A stretch of 64,000 nt of DNA from Pristionchus mayeri. Lineage: Eukaryota; Nematoda; Chromadorea; Rhabditida; Neodiplogasteridae. Every line of letters starts with the position of its first letter. The stretch's first letter is position 1. The notes beneath the pieces are model-generated. The model was not told the DNA's origin. It made no database searches and saw nothing but the letters and a program-made list of their open reading frames with translations. The translations under genes and the position numbers were made by a program. Below are positions 21,695 to 33,283 of the stretch, piece after piece. The stretch lies in assembly GCA_036245805.1 (NCBI GenBank), contig BTRK01000004.1, positions 16,368,001-16,432,000 on the forward strand, given 5' to 3'.

Positions 21695-22317
21695 ATGGAT
21701 CCTCCACCGTCCTATGCCGAGGTTGTCGCGGACTCGGGAAACATGTTTCAATTGACTTGCATTTCATACTTACGACAGATCTCATCTGTTGCTCAGCAAT
21801 TTCCACCGCCGGGAACCCAAGAGCCACCCGCATATACCCGATTTGCGCCCGTCAGTTTTTTTCCCGAAATGATCATCTACTCCCGCATAATTCTCTTTTT
21901 TTTGCGAAATAGATAAAAATGAGAGTGATGCCAGACGATCATAAGTTGCCTGACTATGCCTCAGTTGTATAATACTCCCCCCTTTTCATACCTAACAATT
22001 CCTTCTAATCATGCACTTGCAAACACCACTTTTCAGCACCGTTCACTTCCTCTAAAATGACTTTTTTAGATTCCGCTGCTAAGAGAACAATCGAGTCCAG
22101 CACAAAATCGTCAATCCCGGTGATTTTCAACTGTAATGGAAGCAAAAGTCAATCAAAGATCAATTCCAGCATTTTATCTATCTGCGACCCAGCAAGCAAA
22201 TTCCGAATATGCTTGTCGAAGTTTTGCTCTGTTTTCGGAATTGTCGCCGTGTTCTGCCTATTGTTCGTTGGTATTCCAGCCTTGATTGTCACAACTCAAA
22301 TTATGCAAATACAGTAA
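21695..22317 (+). CDS. small PPxY membrane protein, copy 3 (intron 1 now coding)
   Basis: A 117-residue paralog with exons 21695-21850, 22070-22119 and 22170-22317. MDPPPSYAEVVAD, then PPAYTRFAP, linker, and hydrophobic C-terminus (FGIVAVFCLLFVGIPALIV). Where copies 1 and 2 have intron 1, this copy has no usable donor. The 42 bases stay open and in frame (reading GNMFQLTCISYLRQ), so the former intron probably became coding. Exon 3 starts after a normal TTTTTAG. Confidence 0.75.
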
Positions 22318-22994
22318 CCACTATTACATTAATAGTCGATTCGTTGTCATCTCGCTAATAAAGGTACTTCAGTTGTGACTTGTTGATTCAAATAAATCAC
22401 GCAACAAATGTGGAATGAATGTAATCGAATTTATGATGTCCGATTGTTGAATATTCTAAGATCAAGAGAGCGCGGTCAATAATATTCGAATGGGAACGGT
22501 TGGAAGGAGGTAAGACAGCTAATGGGATCACATGTTTCGTTCACACTTCACTCCCCCTCCCTCTCGCGATCTCCACTCATTTCGTTTCCAGCGCACGCAA
22601 ACGGAGAGAGGAAGAGAACACAGAGATAAAGAGGAAATGAGCATGACTCATTCACTAGCATGTGATTCTGTTTACAGAGCATGATCCTCGTATTATCTGC
22701 CTTATTCTCTCTTACATGCTATCCTAAATTCGTGGTGAGTCTACTCGGCGGACAGCAACCTGAAAATATGCGAAATAAAATTCAGAAATTAAAGGAATGT
22801 GGAACTGGTTGATATAAACTTTATTCTCCTCCGTATCATGAGCAAACATTGCGAAATGCTTTCCGATTGTTGTTGATACGTAAAGAGTGAGCGCTGTCCC
22901 ACTTTCTCTCGTTTCCTCGGTTTCCATTCACTCAAAATCTGTCGTGCCGAATCACAGCGTTTAGCTCTAATTCGTCTACGTCCAGACGCGTACG
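22318..22994. other. intergenic before C2H2 gene
   Basis: About 680 bases with a CT-rich patch near 22550-22570. A short hydrophobic frame at 22681-22730 (MILVLSALFSLTCYPKF) could be an unpaired signal-peptide exon, but I found no continuation. Confidence 0.35.
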
Positions 22995-23524
22995 ATGGTA
23001 CACTATGTCTCTACGTACAATCAGTTCAAGCAGTCAGTGAATTTCGTTGCGAGTAGAGACATTTACATGTGCAGGAACCCAGTGACGTCAGCCACTGGAC
23101 TGGATTTGCCTGTGGACTGTCCGCTCTGTCGGGTTGGCATGCACAAATAATCTGAATTAAGCGAACAATTTCAGGAGTCAAGTGTGGACGGCTACCGACT
23201 CGGCCAGCACGTCTACAAATGTCACGGGGTGCAAAAAGAGGGGAGAAGATGAGGGAGAAAGGGCAAGTTGCAGAGACTGCCCAGTGACATGCGAAAGGTC
23301 TTCCTGTGCGGGGGTTGCGCCACAGCGTACACTTGCCCCCGATTGCTCATCAAACACGTCGAGGTTCGCTATCGATGCATTTACCCATATTAATCGGTTC
23401 AATAACGATTTTTTCGCAGCGATTCGGCAAGAAATGCGAGAAGAAAGTGAAGATGTCGATAGTGTTTCGAAAGGAGATCGAGAAGGCCGAGGCAGCAGTC
23501 AAGCCAAAGAAGAAGAAACGATGA
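22995..23524 (+). CDS. small protein with two C2H2-like zinc fingers
   Basis: A 114-residue protein from five exons: 22995-23032, 23075-23132, 23175-23228, 23274-23363 and 23420-23524. All are in phase, with introns of only 42-56 bases. It starts MVHYVSTYNQFKQ. Finger 1 is CPLC with LGQHVYKCH. Finger 2 is CGGC with LLIKHVERFGKKC, where Cys may replace the last His. The tail is strongly basic (VKPKKKKR), a likely nuclear signal. Function unknown; a small nucleic-acid-binding protein is the natural reading. A degenerate echo of exon 3 (VDCYRLGQQ) occurs at 24490-24520. Confidence 0.72.
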
Positions 23525-24620
23525 AAATGGGAAGGAATCCGTGCATAAATATGTCGTTACAATCCTCCTTCGTTTGTCTAGGAAGTGAAAGAAAGTGTGC
23601 CGAAACTACGAAACGAGCACAGCTTGCGCTCAATGACTACAGACAAGGCCGTTGCCCTAGTCCCTATAAATTCGACCAAGATGGGGGAAACTGACTTGAT
23701 TCTTCCATATAGTTGGCCTACAGATCTGCTTTTTCTTCTGTTCATTGGGATGAACAGAATGAGGAAAGCGTAAACAAGCTGCTATCCCGCGTTATGGCTC
23801 TTTCTCTCTGCTCTATTGGGCCGTTTCATGTGTTTCCCCTGTTTCTCTAGCTATTCTCTCAATTTCTCCCTCTATTTCCTTCCTTTCTCTCTCACACTCG
23901 CGTCGCGTCGCATGCGCAATGCGAGTAAATGTGCCACTCTGCGAATCGCGTTTTGCACAAGCAAAAGCAAATGAAAACAAATTTCTAGAAATCCATTACA
24001 TTTCCATTGTTCCATTCACTTCATTTTCCACTTCAGTAGTCTAGCCAATTTATGCCATTCGATGTCTATTTGTGGTGCTTTCCAGCTATTTTTCCAGTCG
24101 CTTGTTAGATACAAAATACATTGTTTTTTTTGCAAATAAGAGGTTAAAATGCAGTAATTTGTTAATTCGATCCAATTTGAATGCGCGCATCCGCTCGAGA
24201 CTTCGCTTCGTGGCTGAAGATTATTGCCGTATCGGCGCTTTTTATTCGTTCGTTTATAAAACGTCTCATTTTTTTAGAAATACTTTTTTTATTGATTACT
24301 AGCATTACGTTAATAATGCACCCATTCATTGCCTTTGCAATCCTTGAGGATACGGACGTTCTGTCTAATCTAGCAGAAATTTGCGAGTAAAGTTTGTAAA
24401 CTATCGCGCAATAGTCGTGTGAGAATTCAGAGATAAAGGATAGTTGTTGTCGAGAGAGAAGGAAAAAGAAGCTTCTGCTGCTAAAATAAGCGTGGATTGC
24501 TACCGACTTGGCCAGCAAGAATTTCACTATTCACAATACACAACGCCTAATTGCTATGTTTATGTATTTGTGCCCAGTAGATGGTGCAATAAAATTCAAA
24601 ATAACAATTGCAGGAATACT
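23525..24620. other. intergenic, with fragment of the C2H2 gene
   Basis: About 1.1 kb. It contains CT-rich low complexity near 23800-23895. Near 24490-24520 lies a stretch close to exon 3 of the neighbouring zinc-finger gene (GATTGCTACCGACTTGGCCA against GACGGCTACCGACTCGGCCA). No complete gene seen. Confidence 0.45.
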
Positions 24621-26889
24621 ATGTCCGCGCTTCAGGAACGACTAGGCGTGAGTTAATCCCACTGTTTGTCATTGTGCAGTTGCCTTTTGAGTGTAGCATC
24701 AATGTACTCTTCTTCACAAAGAACACCCGCAAAAGTTCAAAGATCAGTCAACTCAGAACATGATGATGGGCGGTCTCGTTGTGCCCACGATCGCCCTCGG
24801 CAAGCGACTCGGACTCTTCGAGGCTCTGGCTGAGGTCCATTTTTTTGTCTATATTTAGCAAACATTGCTCCTGCATTCCAGAATTCAAATAAAATGCAAA
24901 TCAGTCTAGGCAATGTCAAGTGATTGAATGATCAGGTGGCTTCGGAATCCGCGCCGGCGGAAGCAAGGACAGTCGCGGAAAAGGCCGGATGCAAGGAGAG
25001 GTGCTGGAAGAATTAGAGAAAACAGAATTAGAGCGGCACACTCACTTTTCGTTTTTTTTTATCCTATGGGTGCACCAGAAAGAACAAGCATGAAGAGATG
25101 AGCAAGAGAGCTAAGCAAAATTGATTCAAAAAACTCAAGAGCTAATTTTTATCTTAGGTACGTTCGTGAATGGCTGGCTGTTCTCTCCTGCGCTGGCTTC
25201 ATTGAGATTACACCCGATGAGAAATTTTGGCTAACTGAGGAGGCAAAGCATGTGAGTTGGAGTGATGAAAGTGCGAAAATATGTGAACTATGTAGCAAGC
25301 AGACCAAGAAGAGGTATGGTATCTGCCACTCAGGAGTTCTCCGGTCTCAACAATCTTCTCGTCGCGGAGATGCTGTACATACCGGCGATGCTCAAGAACT
25401 TCTACGATCTGGAAGACGCCTTCAAGAGGGAGGGACGACATGGTATCAGTGGTCTTTCCATAGCAACAGACTCACACTTACGGGAAGCAACAGACAAATG
25501 CGATATTTTGAAGTTGTTCGGATCCGGTTTTTGTTCATCTTGCAACGCTTTACATATTATTTTAGACAATTTTTCCATTCCAGGTCTGGAGTATTCTCAG
25601 TTCGCCGAGTTCGATCAGGTGATGGACGTTACTACTAAGGTGCTGATCGACAAACACCTAATCTCGGACTACATGCCACTGGCGAGTTGACTTGTCTAAT
25701 CGATGATTAATTGATCAGTTCATATCAATCTAAATGCATCAATACATTTGTCTTCAGATCGGTGTGAGCGATAATCGAGCAGCTGACGGGCTCAAAGTGC
25801 TCGATATTGGCTGCGGAACCGGATCTCACGCCAGGAAAATAGGTTGATTTTCTCACCTAAAACACTATTTTATTACAAAAAATGATGGTCAAGAATAACG
25901 GACTCGAACTCACATTGTTGCAGCCTCTGCATACCCCAAGATCGAGATTCACGGAGCTGACATTTCCGCGAGTGCCATTGCAAAAGCGCGCGAGAGTTCG
26001 CAAGGTCTCAGCAATCTGGCAAGTTCAAGATATATATATTGGCTGAAAAATAATTCACCAATAAATTTCTTAACAACGTTTTCATCAGACATTTCACGTC
26101 GAGGACGCTGCGAAGATGCCTTCAGAATGGACGGAGTCGTTCGATCTTATCACCATTTTCGATGCTTGTCACGAGCAAGCGAGGCCAGATCTGGTCAGTC
26201 ATTTGTGTCGATTCGACCATTTGCTTTATGGCGTCAACATTGAAATGAGTGCGCAATCATGTACAATTGCAGTCTCTCAAGGAGGTTCTTCGTATGCTCA
26301 AGAGCGGCGGAACCTTCGCAATGTTGGAAGTGAGATTTCTGCTTAGACATGGCTGATCTCTGATCTCAGCCACGGGCGACCTCTAACATCCACTCGGACA
26401 AGACGGCACGCGGCCCATTCTCAGCCGCGCCTTATGCTATCTCGCTGTTTCACTGTCTTCCCGTCGGTAGCAATGCGCCAGGTAAGAAAGAACTGGAGTT
26501 TACGGCAAAATCCTGGTTTTTGTTTACACACTGCACGTTTCATTCGCTCAAAGAACGGGAAAGCATGGAAATAGGACAATTGTATCCGCACTCTCTCACC
26601 GCTCGATCTCACTCATATTTTCTGTAGTCTACTCAGAGCACGGAAACAATGGGAATTTGCAGACGCGCTCTGCTTGGGAATGATGTGGGGAGAGGGGAAA
26701 GCAAGGAAACTTATCGAGGAGGCAGGATTCAAAAAAGAGCTTACCCAGGTACGAAATGATAATGCGTATCACTTTATCCTTGCTCAATACGCAATTTGCG
26801 AATCGAGTGGGAAGTCAAAGTATTCGCTTGAGGTGCTCGAGCCCTCATTCTCCCCTGCTCACCTCGTGTACGTCTGCAAAAAGGAATGA
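24621..26889 (+). CDS. SAM-dependent methyltransferase (winged-helix N-domain type)
   Basis: Class I methyltransferase of unknown substrate, like the nematode R08E5/R08F11 group. Exons: 24621-24647, 24748-24834, 24936-25000, 25158-25251, about 25302-25442, 25584-25681, 25758-25842, 25924-26018, 26089-26193, 26273-26329, 26370-26481 and 26663-26889 (a last intron is possible). The N-domain has TIALGKRLGLFEALAE, RTVAEKAGCKERYVREWLAVL and FWLTEEAKH. The SAM site is VLDIGCGTGSHARKI, followed by IHGADIS, FHVEDAAKMP and LRMLKSGGTFAMLE. Two introns start with GC (25682 GCGAGT, 26019 GCAAGT). In exon 5 the homology shifts frame between EVWYLP and NNLLVAEMLYIP (about 25320-25350), so this copy is either frameshifted or mis-sequenced there. 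The rest keeps phase. Confidence 0.8.
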
Positions 26890-27900
26890 CTCATCATTAT
26901 TGAAATCAATCCTAAAATGTATTCCAAAATGATAAATGTGTTCATTTCGTTCGATTAATCGACGAAGTTTCAGTCATATTCTTGAATAATGGGGTACTTA
27001 CCTTCGATTCCGTTTGCGCGTGGTATAATCGTACACTTTTCGCACGTGACAAACATCTGCGTAGTCCGCTCGAATGCCGAAATAGCAATTCCGATGCTTG
27101 ATTGGTATCGATCAGTGTTGATGATGGCGGGGACTTTGAAGGAACGTCTTTACCAAGTCATGTAATCTCCCTCTCATCTATGAATCTAGTATTTGCACTA
27201 ATATTTGCTTCTCGATTCGCGAAAACATGTATCGCTCTACAGACGATTCCAAAAAATGCGAAGTCTGAACAGTTGCTGCTGCAAACGAAAACAAACTACC
27301 ATGAAAATGCAAATCGTTTTGGCCAGCACGCTCTATGGCAGTAATACCAAACAGGCGCCAAACCATCGCAAAAAATAAATTTTACTTTGCTCTGTTCACT
27401 AGATTATTTCATACTGAGTTATCACGAAAATTGGGTGAAAATAGTTGTCAATATTATATTGAAGAGAAATATTTACTGAAAAATCAATTATTATCAATTA
27501 TGGCATTTCGACTTAGACTGTTCTGGCAGAATATCACTTCAGGGGAACTATGTGGAATCGTAAAATGGCCTCATGCAATAGGCGTGCCGCGTCATGCATA
27601 TGGTCGAATGACCAAATTCACGCTCAACGATCGACACCACAATTGCATTAGTCATACTTCGAGAAATGTTTGAGATTCGCACCAGACTAAAGATGGGGCC
27701 GATGTGATCAGCCTCAAAGTCCGGTAAAATAAGTGTGCATCACATCGATCTCGGCTCTTCATGTAGTAAGATAACACTGTGAGCACACCTTGATCTTCTG
27801 TAAATCTGAATCGCCTTATCGACGATGACGAAGAATTGCGTGCCTTGCCCACAGTTTTCGTTTAAAGTCTCACCCCTCACACCTTCCTCAGCCACTCAAC
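26890..27900. other. intergenic upstream of lysozyme 1
   Basis: About 1 kb without a gene I can support. The last 110 bases hold the promoter block shared with lysozyme 2 (listed separately). Confidence 0.45.
27792..27831 (+). promoter_or_regulatory. conserved lysozyme promoter block with GATA site
   Basis: A 40-base block shared with the second lysozyme (29466-29505). It contains CTTATC (reverse complement GATAAG) at 27815-27820, 86 bases before the start codon. In copy 2 the same site is 84 bases before the start. GATAAG is the core bound by intestinal GATA factors such as ELT-2, fitting gut expression of nematode lysozymes. Factor identity is inference. Confidence 0.6.
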
Positions 27901-29205
27901 ATGAAGGTGCTCATCGTACTCGCAGCTCTTATCGGTAAGTGACATTCACTACTTTCTCTACACTCCTGAAGAACGCCTTTTATCTCTCATAGGAACAGTG
28001 TGGGTTGATGATGACAAATTTTAGATATCCGTGATTACTCATGTATTCCTGTAATTGTGCCGGGTCCATTTGGAACAAGTGCCGACACTGGTTTTGCCAA
28101 TAATCATATGTCTCGTCAAAATTGGTTCGGCAACGAACTCACTTCTTTCAGGAGCGTCTCTGGCGACCGACTGCCTCAAGTGCATCTGCAACAAGGAGTC
28201 GAACTGTCAGCCGGTGGGATGCGTGCAGGATGTGGGCTCACTCTCGTGCGGATACTACATGATCAAGTCACCCTACTACCAAGACTGCGGAGAACCCGGA
28301 AAGAAGGTGCATTTCGAGAAATGGCTGCACCACCTGGCCGGTTATTTTATGGGAGAGATTAACGCTCAAATCATAGATATGGGTTATGGGTGGTTACTTG
28401 ACTAAAATAAACATCACGAAGCCATCCATTTTCAGTCGGGTGAGTCTCTCGACTCTGCGTGGAAGAGATGCGCAAATGACTACAACTGTTCATCGGGATG
28501 CGTGCAAGCGTACGTGAAGAGATACAAGAGCAAGTGCCCCAATAAGGGAACTTGCGAGCAGATGAGCAGACTGCACAATGGAGGTAAGGGAATGCTGATA
28601 TAGACCATGTAGTGAATTTGAGTTATGCATGATCATTTTTAGATTATGCATGATCAATTTTAATCATTCCATTACTTGTTAGTCGTCGCGAGCGGTCCCT
28701 CCCCAATTTCTCTCTGATTTTGGAGTGGTTTCCCCTAATACCCCTTGCTTCCGCCTTCGACTCATCAAGAAAGGATTCCCCACCCAAGCCGGAGTGGTCA
28801 ACGTGTGATGGGTATGACCTACTAAGATGTTTGGTTCGTCAGAATCTAGGCTCGATCATCTCGTTGAAAGATTGATCATCGAGTCTTGAGGATTCGAGCA
28901 GAGAAGATTCTAGAGCACGCAAGGCTTCGTTTACCACCTATAGTGAGATCCTATCTATGCAATGCAATCCAACGTCCTCTCGCAAGCGCACCGCAAATGA
29001 CCATCTTGAAATGAGAAGAACGACCTTTTCTGACCCCACATCTTGATCTGCGCCCAGAAAGCGACAACAGATAAAAATATTGTATTGTAAATAAGTTTTA
29101 GATTTGTATACAAAAATCAACTGAATTTCAGGCCCGAACGGATGCTCCAACTCCAACACTGTAAATTATTGGCAAGCAATCAAGAGCTGCTGCCAATGTT
29201 CCTAA
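27901..29205 (+). CDS. invertebrate-type (i-type) lysozyme, copy 1
   Basis: A secreted peptidoglycan hydrolase of the destabilase/ILYS family, 136 residues, exons 27901-27934, 28152-28306, 28436-28583 and 29132-29205. Signal peptide MKVLIVLAALIG, then CLKCICNKES, where the Glu is the expected acid residue, and QDVGSLSCGYYMIK, the family signature with the catalytic-region Asp. The remaining cysteines follow the i-type pattern (DCGEPGKK, WKRCANDYNC, GCVQAYVKRY, CEQMSRLHNG, SCCQCS). Likely an antibacterial or digestive gut enzyme. The close tandem copy at 29573 has identical exon lengths. Confidence 0.95.
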
Positions 29206-29572
29206 ATTGTGTAAATCGTGCGTGCTATAAATATTTTCCCATCCGCAGACATTACCGGTTCCTGTTCGATGCACGTTTATTACGCATAATACGCACAGTC
29301 CATGCATATGAAGACGTTAACTTTGCGACGAGCCAAATGCATGCATACAATCAAAATGCTGACCGGACTACTATTTTTTGTTTGATTGAACACGAAATGC
29401 GGTGGAAAGGCAACATACGGAATTTACACTCATTTCCTTTCTCTTCTACGTCTGATCATTCTTTCGATCTTCTGCGAATCTTAATGGCCTTATCAATGAT
29501 GACAATTCATCATTTTCATTTGGACTCGCCCCTTCACCCCCTCCCACTTCTGAGTCTCGTCAGCCTCTCGGA
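29206..29572. other. spacer between lysozyme copies
   Basis: About 370 bases. Apart from the shared promoter block at 29466-29505 I see nothing. Confidence 0.5.
29466..29505 (+). promoter_or_regulatory. conserved lysozyme promoter block with GATA site
   Basis: Counterpart of 27792-27831, with CTTATC at 29489-29494, 84 bases before the start codon. The block is better conserved than the bases around it, suggesting a selected regulatory element and not merely recent duplication. Confidence 0.6.
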
Positions 29573-30763
29573 ATGAAGGTGCTCTTCGTACTCTCAGCTC
29601 TTCTGGGTAAATTATTCATTTCTTTCACAGCTGCATATACTTGTTATCTCGTCCTAGTGATATATATGATATATTTTTTTAACATCTATTGCGTAATAGG
29701 AGCCTCTCTGGCTACGGACTGTCTCAAGTGCATCTGCAACAAGGAATCTGGCTGCAAGCCCGTAGGATGCAAGCAGGACGCAGGCTCGCTCTCCTGCGGA
29801 TACTACATGATTAAGTCGCTCTACTACACGGACTGCGGAGAACCCGGAAAGAAGGTGGGGGGATAATGCGGACATTATAGATAACAACGTTCTCCTTGGG
29901 TGTACATTTTTCAGAAGAGGGAGAGGAGAGCATTCACATTTGTGTTCCAGCAATTTTTGATATTTCGCTTGATATTTCCGTGGTGTGAGTGACTCAAAAC
30001 GTTGGCCGGCGGTTTTCCTACCCTACCCTACTAAAAATAGTTTCAAGTAGATTGAAAGAAAGAAAGAAAGAAAGAAAGATTGCTCTACTGGAATTCGAGA
30101 GAAAGTAGGAAATCGAAAATTGCGATAGTTCAAAATTTTAACGTTGTTTCCGGACTATTCACCTCTTCTCCGTTCTCCAATCAATTTGTCCACGACATTC
30201 AACATTTCACGAAAATGTTGTATCGAATATGGAATTGCAAGTTCAGATAACATTTTGCAGTCGGGTGAGTCTCACGACACCGCATGGAAGAGATGCGCGG
30301 ACGACTACAACTGCTCGTCGGGATGCGTGCAAGCGTACGTGAAGAAGTACAAGAACAAGTGCCCGAATAAGGGAACTTGTGAGCAAATGAGCAGACTGCA
30401 CAATGGAGGTAAACCTGAGTGATGACTGTAGCTGGTGTCATAGTCGACAAAAGCGCATACGTCATCAATCTCTCTAGTTCGTGTTACTGTCTACCAGTTG
30501 AGAGAGTGAGCACTCCGCTTTTGCGGACAATGAAGTCAACTAATTTGTCCTATGAGCATAATAGGGATTTTCTCGCTTTATGATGGTTTGAATCGCATAT
30601 TTCGTGTGTCAAGAAAATACTGTCAATGATATTAAGTTTTCCACATACCAACATATAGATAAGTTCTAGACTAATAAAGCGAATTTCAGGTCCGAATGGC
30701 TGCTCAAACTCGAACACGGTCAGCTACTGGAATTCCATCAAGAGTTGCTGCGGCTGTTCTTAA
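29573..30763 (+). CDS. invertebrate-type (i-type) lysozyme, copy 2
   Basis: Tandem paralog of the lysozyme at 27901. Exons 29573-29606, 29700-29854, 30261-30408 and 30690-30763 have exactly the same lengths (34, 155, 148, 74). Signal peptide MKVLFVLSALLG. CICNKESGCKPVGC keeps the Glu, and QDAGSLSCGYYMIK keeps the Asp with Val to Ala beside it. WKRCADDYNC, CEQMSRLHNG and SCCGCS complete the cysteine set. Ends at TAA 30761-30763. Intron 2 carries a short GAAA repeat. Confidence 0.95.
30054..30079. repeat. (GAAA)n microsatellite
   Basis: About six tandem GAAA units inside intron 2 of lysozyme copy 2. Confidence 0.9.
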
Positions 30764-31171
30764 GTTGTGCAAATCATGTGAACGATAATCCATTCGTGGG
30801 CATTCTAATTATTTACACATTTATTGCACAGGGCCGATAAATGTACGCCCCTTGCAATGACGCCGATGCCCGCGTCGTGAAAGAGTCTTTAAATGCAATC
30901 AATCAAATGAGCTGATCAGGCTGATCCTATTTCGCTGATGCCCAGTCATCACTTGAATTGTATCTCCTCTGGAACTGATCAGAATTCACGTTTTGCTGAT
31001 CACGCAAAATTCGACATTTCGTACTGATCTACTGCTCACTTAGCGACTTTTTTCAGGTGGAAATTGGAAAGAATTTCTAATCATAGCCCCCGCTACCTGC
31101 ACTTTCTGCGAAAAGTCTGAGCAAATACTCCGACTTCCGCATCAATCTATCAGAGATTAGAGTAGTGAAGA
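30764..31171. other. upstream region of the first Srg/Srx-like receptor
   Basis: About 400 bases. The part from about 31020 resembles 38750-38900, upstream of the second copy (CATAGCCC-CGCTACCT-CACTT words in the same order), so the duplicated unit includes its promoter. Confidence 0.55.
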
Positions 31172-31198
31172 ATGGAGGTGTTAGGAGTGTTTGATAAG

Positions 31199-33283
31199 AG
31201 AGACTATCTGAGCGGATCGAGCAATTTCACCTATGACCCGTACAGCAAAAAATAGAATTCCTTGAAAATAAGTCCCCGGAGTTACTTTTTCACGTAGAGA
31301 AAGAAAGTCGACCTTAGAGAGCTGTATCTCTGACCCCTCATTTTCTGTACTGCACCGAAGTGGGCGGTCGGATTTTGAAAATTTTTTTGGAGCTTCCAAA
31401 CGTCATAACCAGACAGCGATTCTGAAAGATCTCGACGAGATAAGCATTTTTCCTGTTGGACGTGAAGGGCTAGCTCATCTGTGAAAAAAGTTACGGCCAT
31501 TTTAAATTTTTTAAATTTTAAAATCGCCGACCTGAAAAATTGTATCCCAGCTGGGGGTTTTGAACATTTCCATTCGATTCCTCGTGAAAAGTTGCCCCAG
31601 GAACCGAATTTTCAGTAAGATCCGAACTGCAACAAGGGGTCATTTGAATCCGCGAAAATGACCGATCTATAGATTTTCGCGCCAAATTGGGTGTCCACTT
31701 TATTGAAATAGTGAGGTTTGGAGCTCTACTGATGTTCAAACGATAGAATATGGTTGATGTATTGTGTTTAGTTGTTTCTAAGCCATTTTAAATCATAATT
31801 CACTCCGTTGAATATTTTGTTTGTTTATATAAGTGATTTCATGGGTATAAATTTCGAATTTTTGAAAATCTAGAATTATCAAAGTTACAAAGGGACGAAA
31901 TATAAAACAAACTGTACAAATGGATGCACATATACTTATTTGCTCGCCAGTGTTCATTTATGGATGTTCCGCATTTCATTATTCTCATGTATCATCACAG
32001 CCATCTAGAGATTACAACGAAATTTACGATTTGTCTGAGAAATTAACGATCTTAATTGGTCTGAAAGATCTCAGATTTGCGCAACTCATGCGCCGAGAAA
32101 TTATGTGTGCAAATAAGTTCATCGAAATATGTTCAAAGGAAGACGAAACGAATCAGGGACGGTATATGATCAGCGAAAGTTCAGCGAACGAGTATACCCC
32201 AAGTGTAGTTTACAACCGAAAGTCTACACAAATATACTACGCACCCTTGGTCTCGCATCCCTCGAGTGTCCTCTAGGAATCAAAGATTTGTGTTACACGT
32301 ATACTATTGTATAGGGAGCAAGAGATATAATTGTTTTATTTGGATGGTGCAAAAGTATCTTTCTGTTTCATGCACGAACATTCTGACCTCTCCGGGCCTT
32401 TCAATCAACCAATTCAAAGGAGGAGTAAAGGCAAACGCGCGCCCGGTTGGAATATGTTTCACATAGAGACGCACTCTCCTCGAATCGCGTACTCTCTCAT
32501 GCCCTGAGCTTTCCCTGATCTGGGTCCCAGCCAACTAGCTATATCTTCGGTTCGGAATGGAGATATCAATGTGAAATTTGCATCCATTTGTACAGTTTGT
32601 TTTATATTTCGTCCCTTTGTAACTTTGATAATTCTAGATTTTCAAAAATTCGAAATTTATACCCATGAAATCACTTATATAAACAAACAAAATATTCAAC
32701 GGAGTGAATTATGATTTAAAATGGCTTAGAAACAACTAAACACAATACATCAACCATATTCTATCGTTTGGACATCAGTAGAGCTCCAAACCTCACTATT
32801 TCAATAAAGTGGACACCCAATTTGGCGCGAAAATCTATAGATCGGTCATTTTCGCGGATTCAAATGACCCCTTGTTGCAGTTCGGATCTTACTGAAAATT
32901 CGGTTCCTGGGGCAACTTTTCACGAGGAATCGAATGGAAATGTTCAAAAACCCCCAGCTGGGATAACATTTTTCAGGTCGGCGATTTTAAAATTTAAAAT
33001 GGCCGTAACTTTTTTCACAGATGAGCTAGCCCTTCACTTCCAACAGGAAAAATGCTTATCTCGTCGAGATCTTTCAGAATCGCTGTCTGGTTATGGCGTT
33101 TGGAAGCTCCAAAAAAATTTTCAAAATCCGACCGCCCACTTCGGCGCAGTACAGAAAATGAGGGGTCAGAGATACAGCTCTCTAAGGTCGATTTTCTTTC
33201 TCTACGTGAAAAAGTAACTCTAGGGACAAGGAATCCTATTTTTTGCTGTACGGGTGTATGTGAATCCCCTCAGATAGTCTCTC
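31199..33283. mobile_element. palindromic element P2 (2.1 kb)
   Basis: Arms of about 720 bases (31199-31926 and 32580-33283) are almost perfect reverse complements, with a unique centre of about 650 bases. Ends read AGAGAGACTATCTGAG and CTCAGATAGTCTCT. ATAAG flanks both sides (31194-31198 and 33284-33288). It interrupts codon 9 of receptor D. No protein is recognised. The open frames in the arms are mirror copies of each other. Confidence 0.85.

Noticed and set aside
23182..23694. 170-residue open frame across the zinc-finger gene.
   Set aside because: It reads through introns in another frame. The spliced model with five in-phase exons and clear Cys/His pairs is better.
31181..33217. Open frames at 31.2-31.7 and 32.8-33.2 kb with nearly identical translations.
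   Set aside because: Mirror copies from the arms of P2, not genes.
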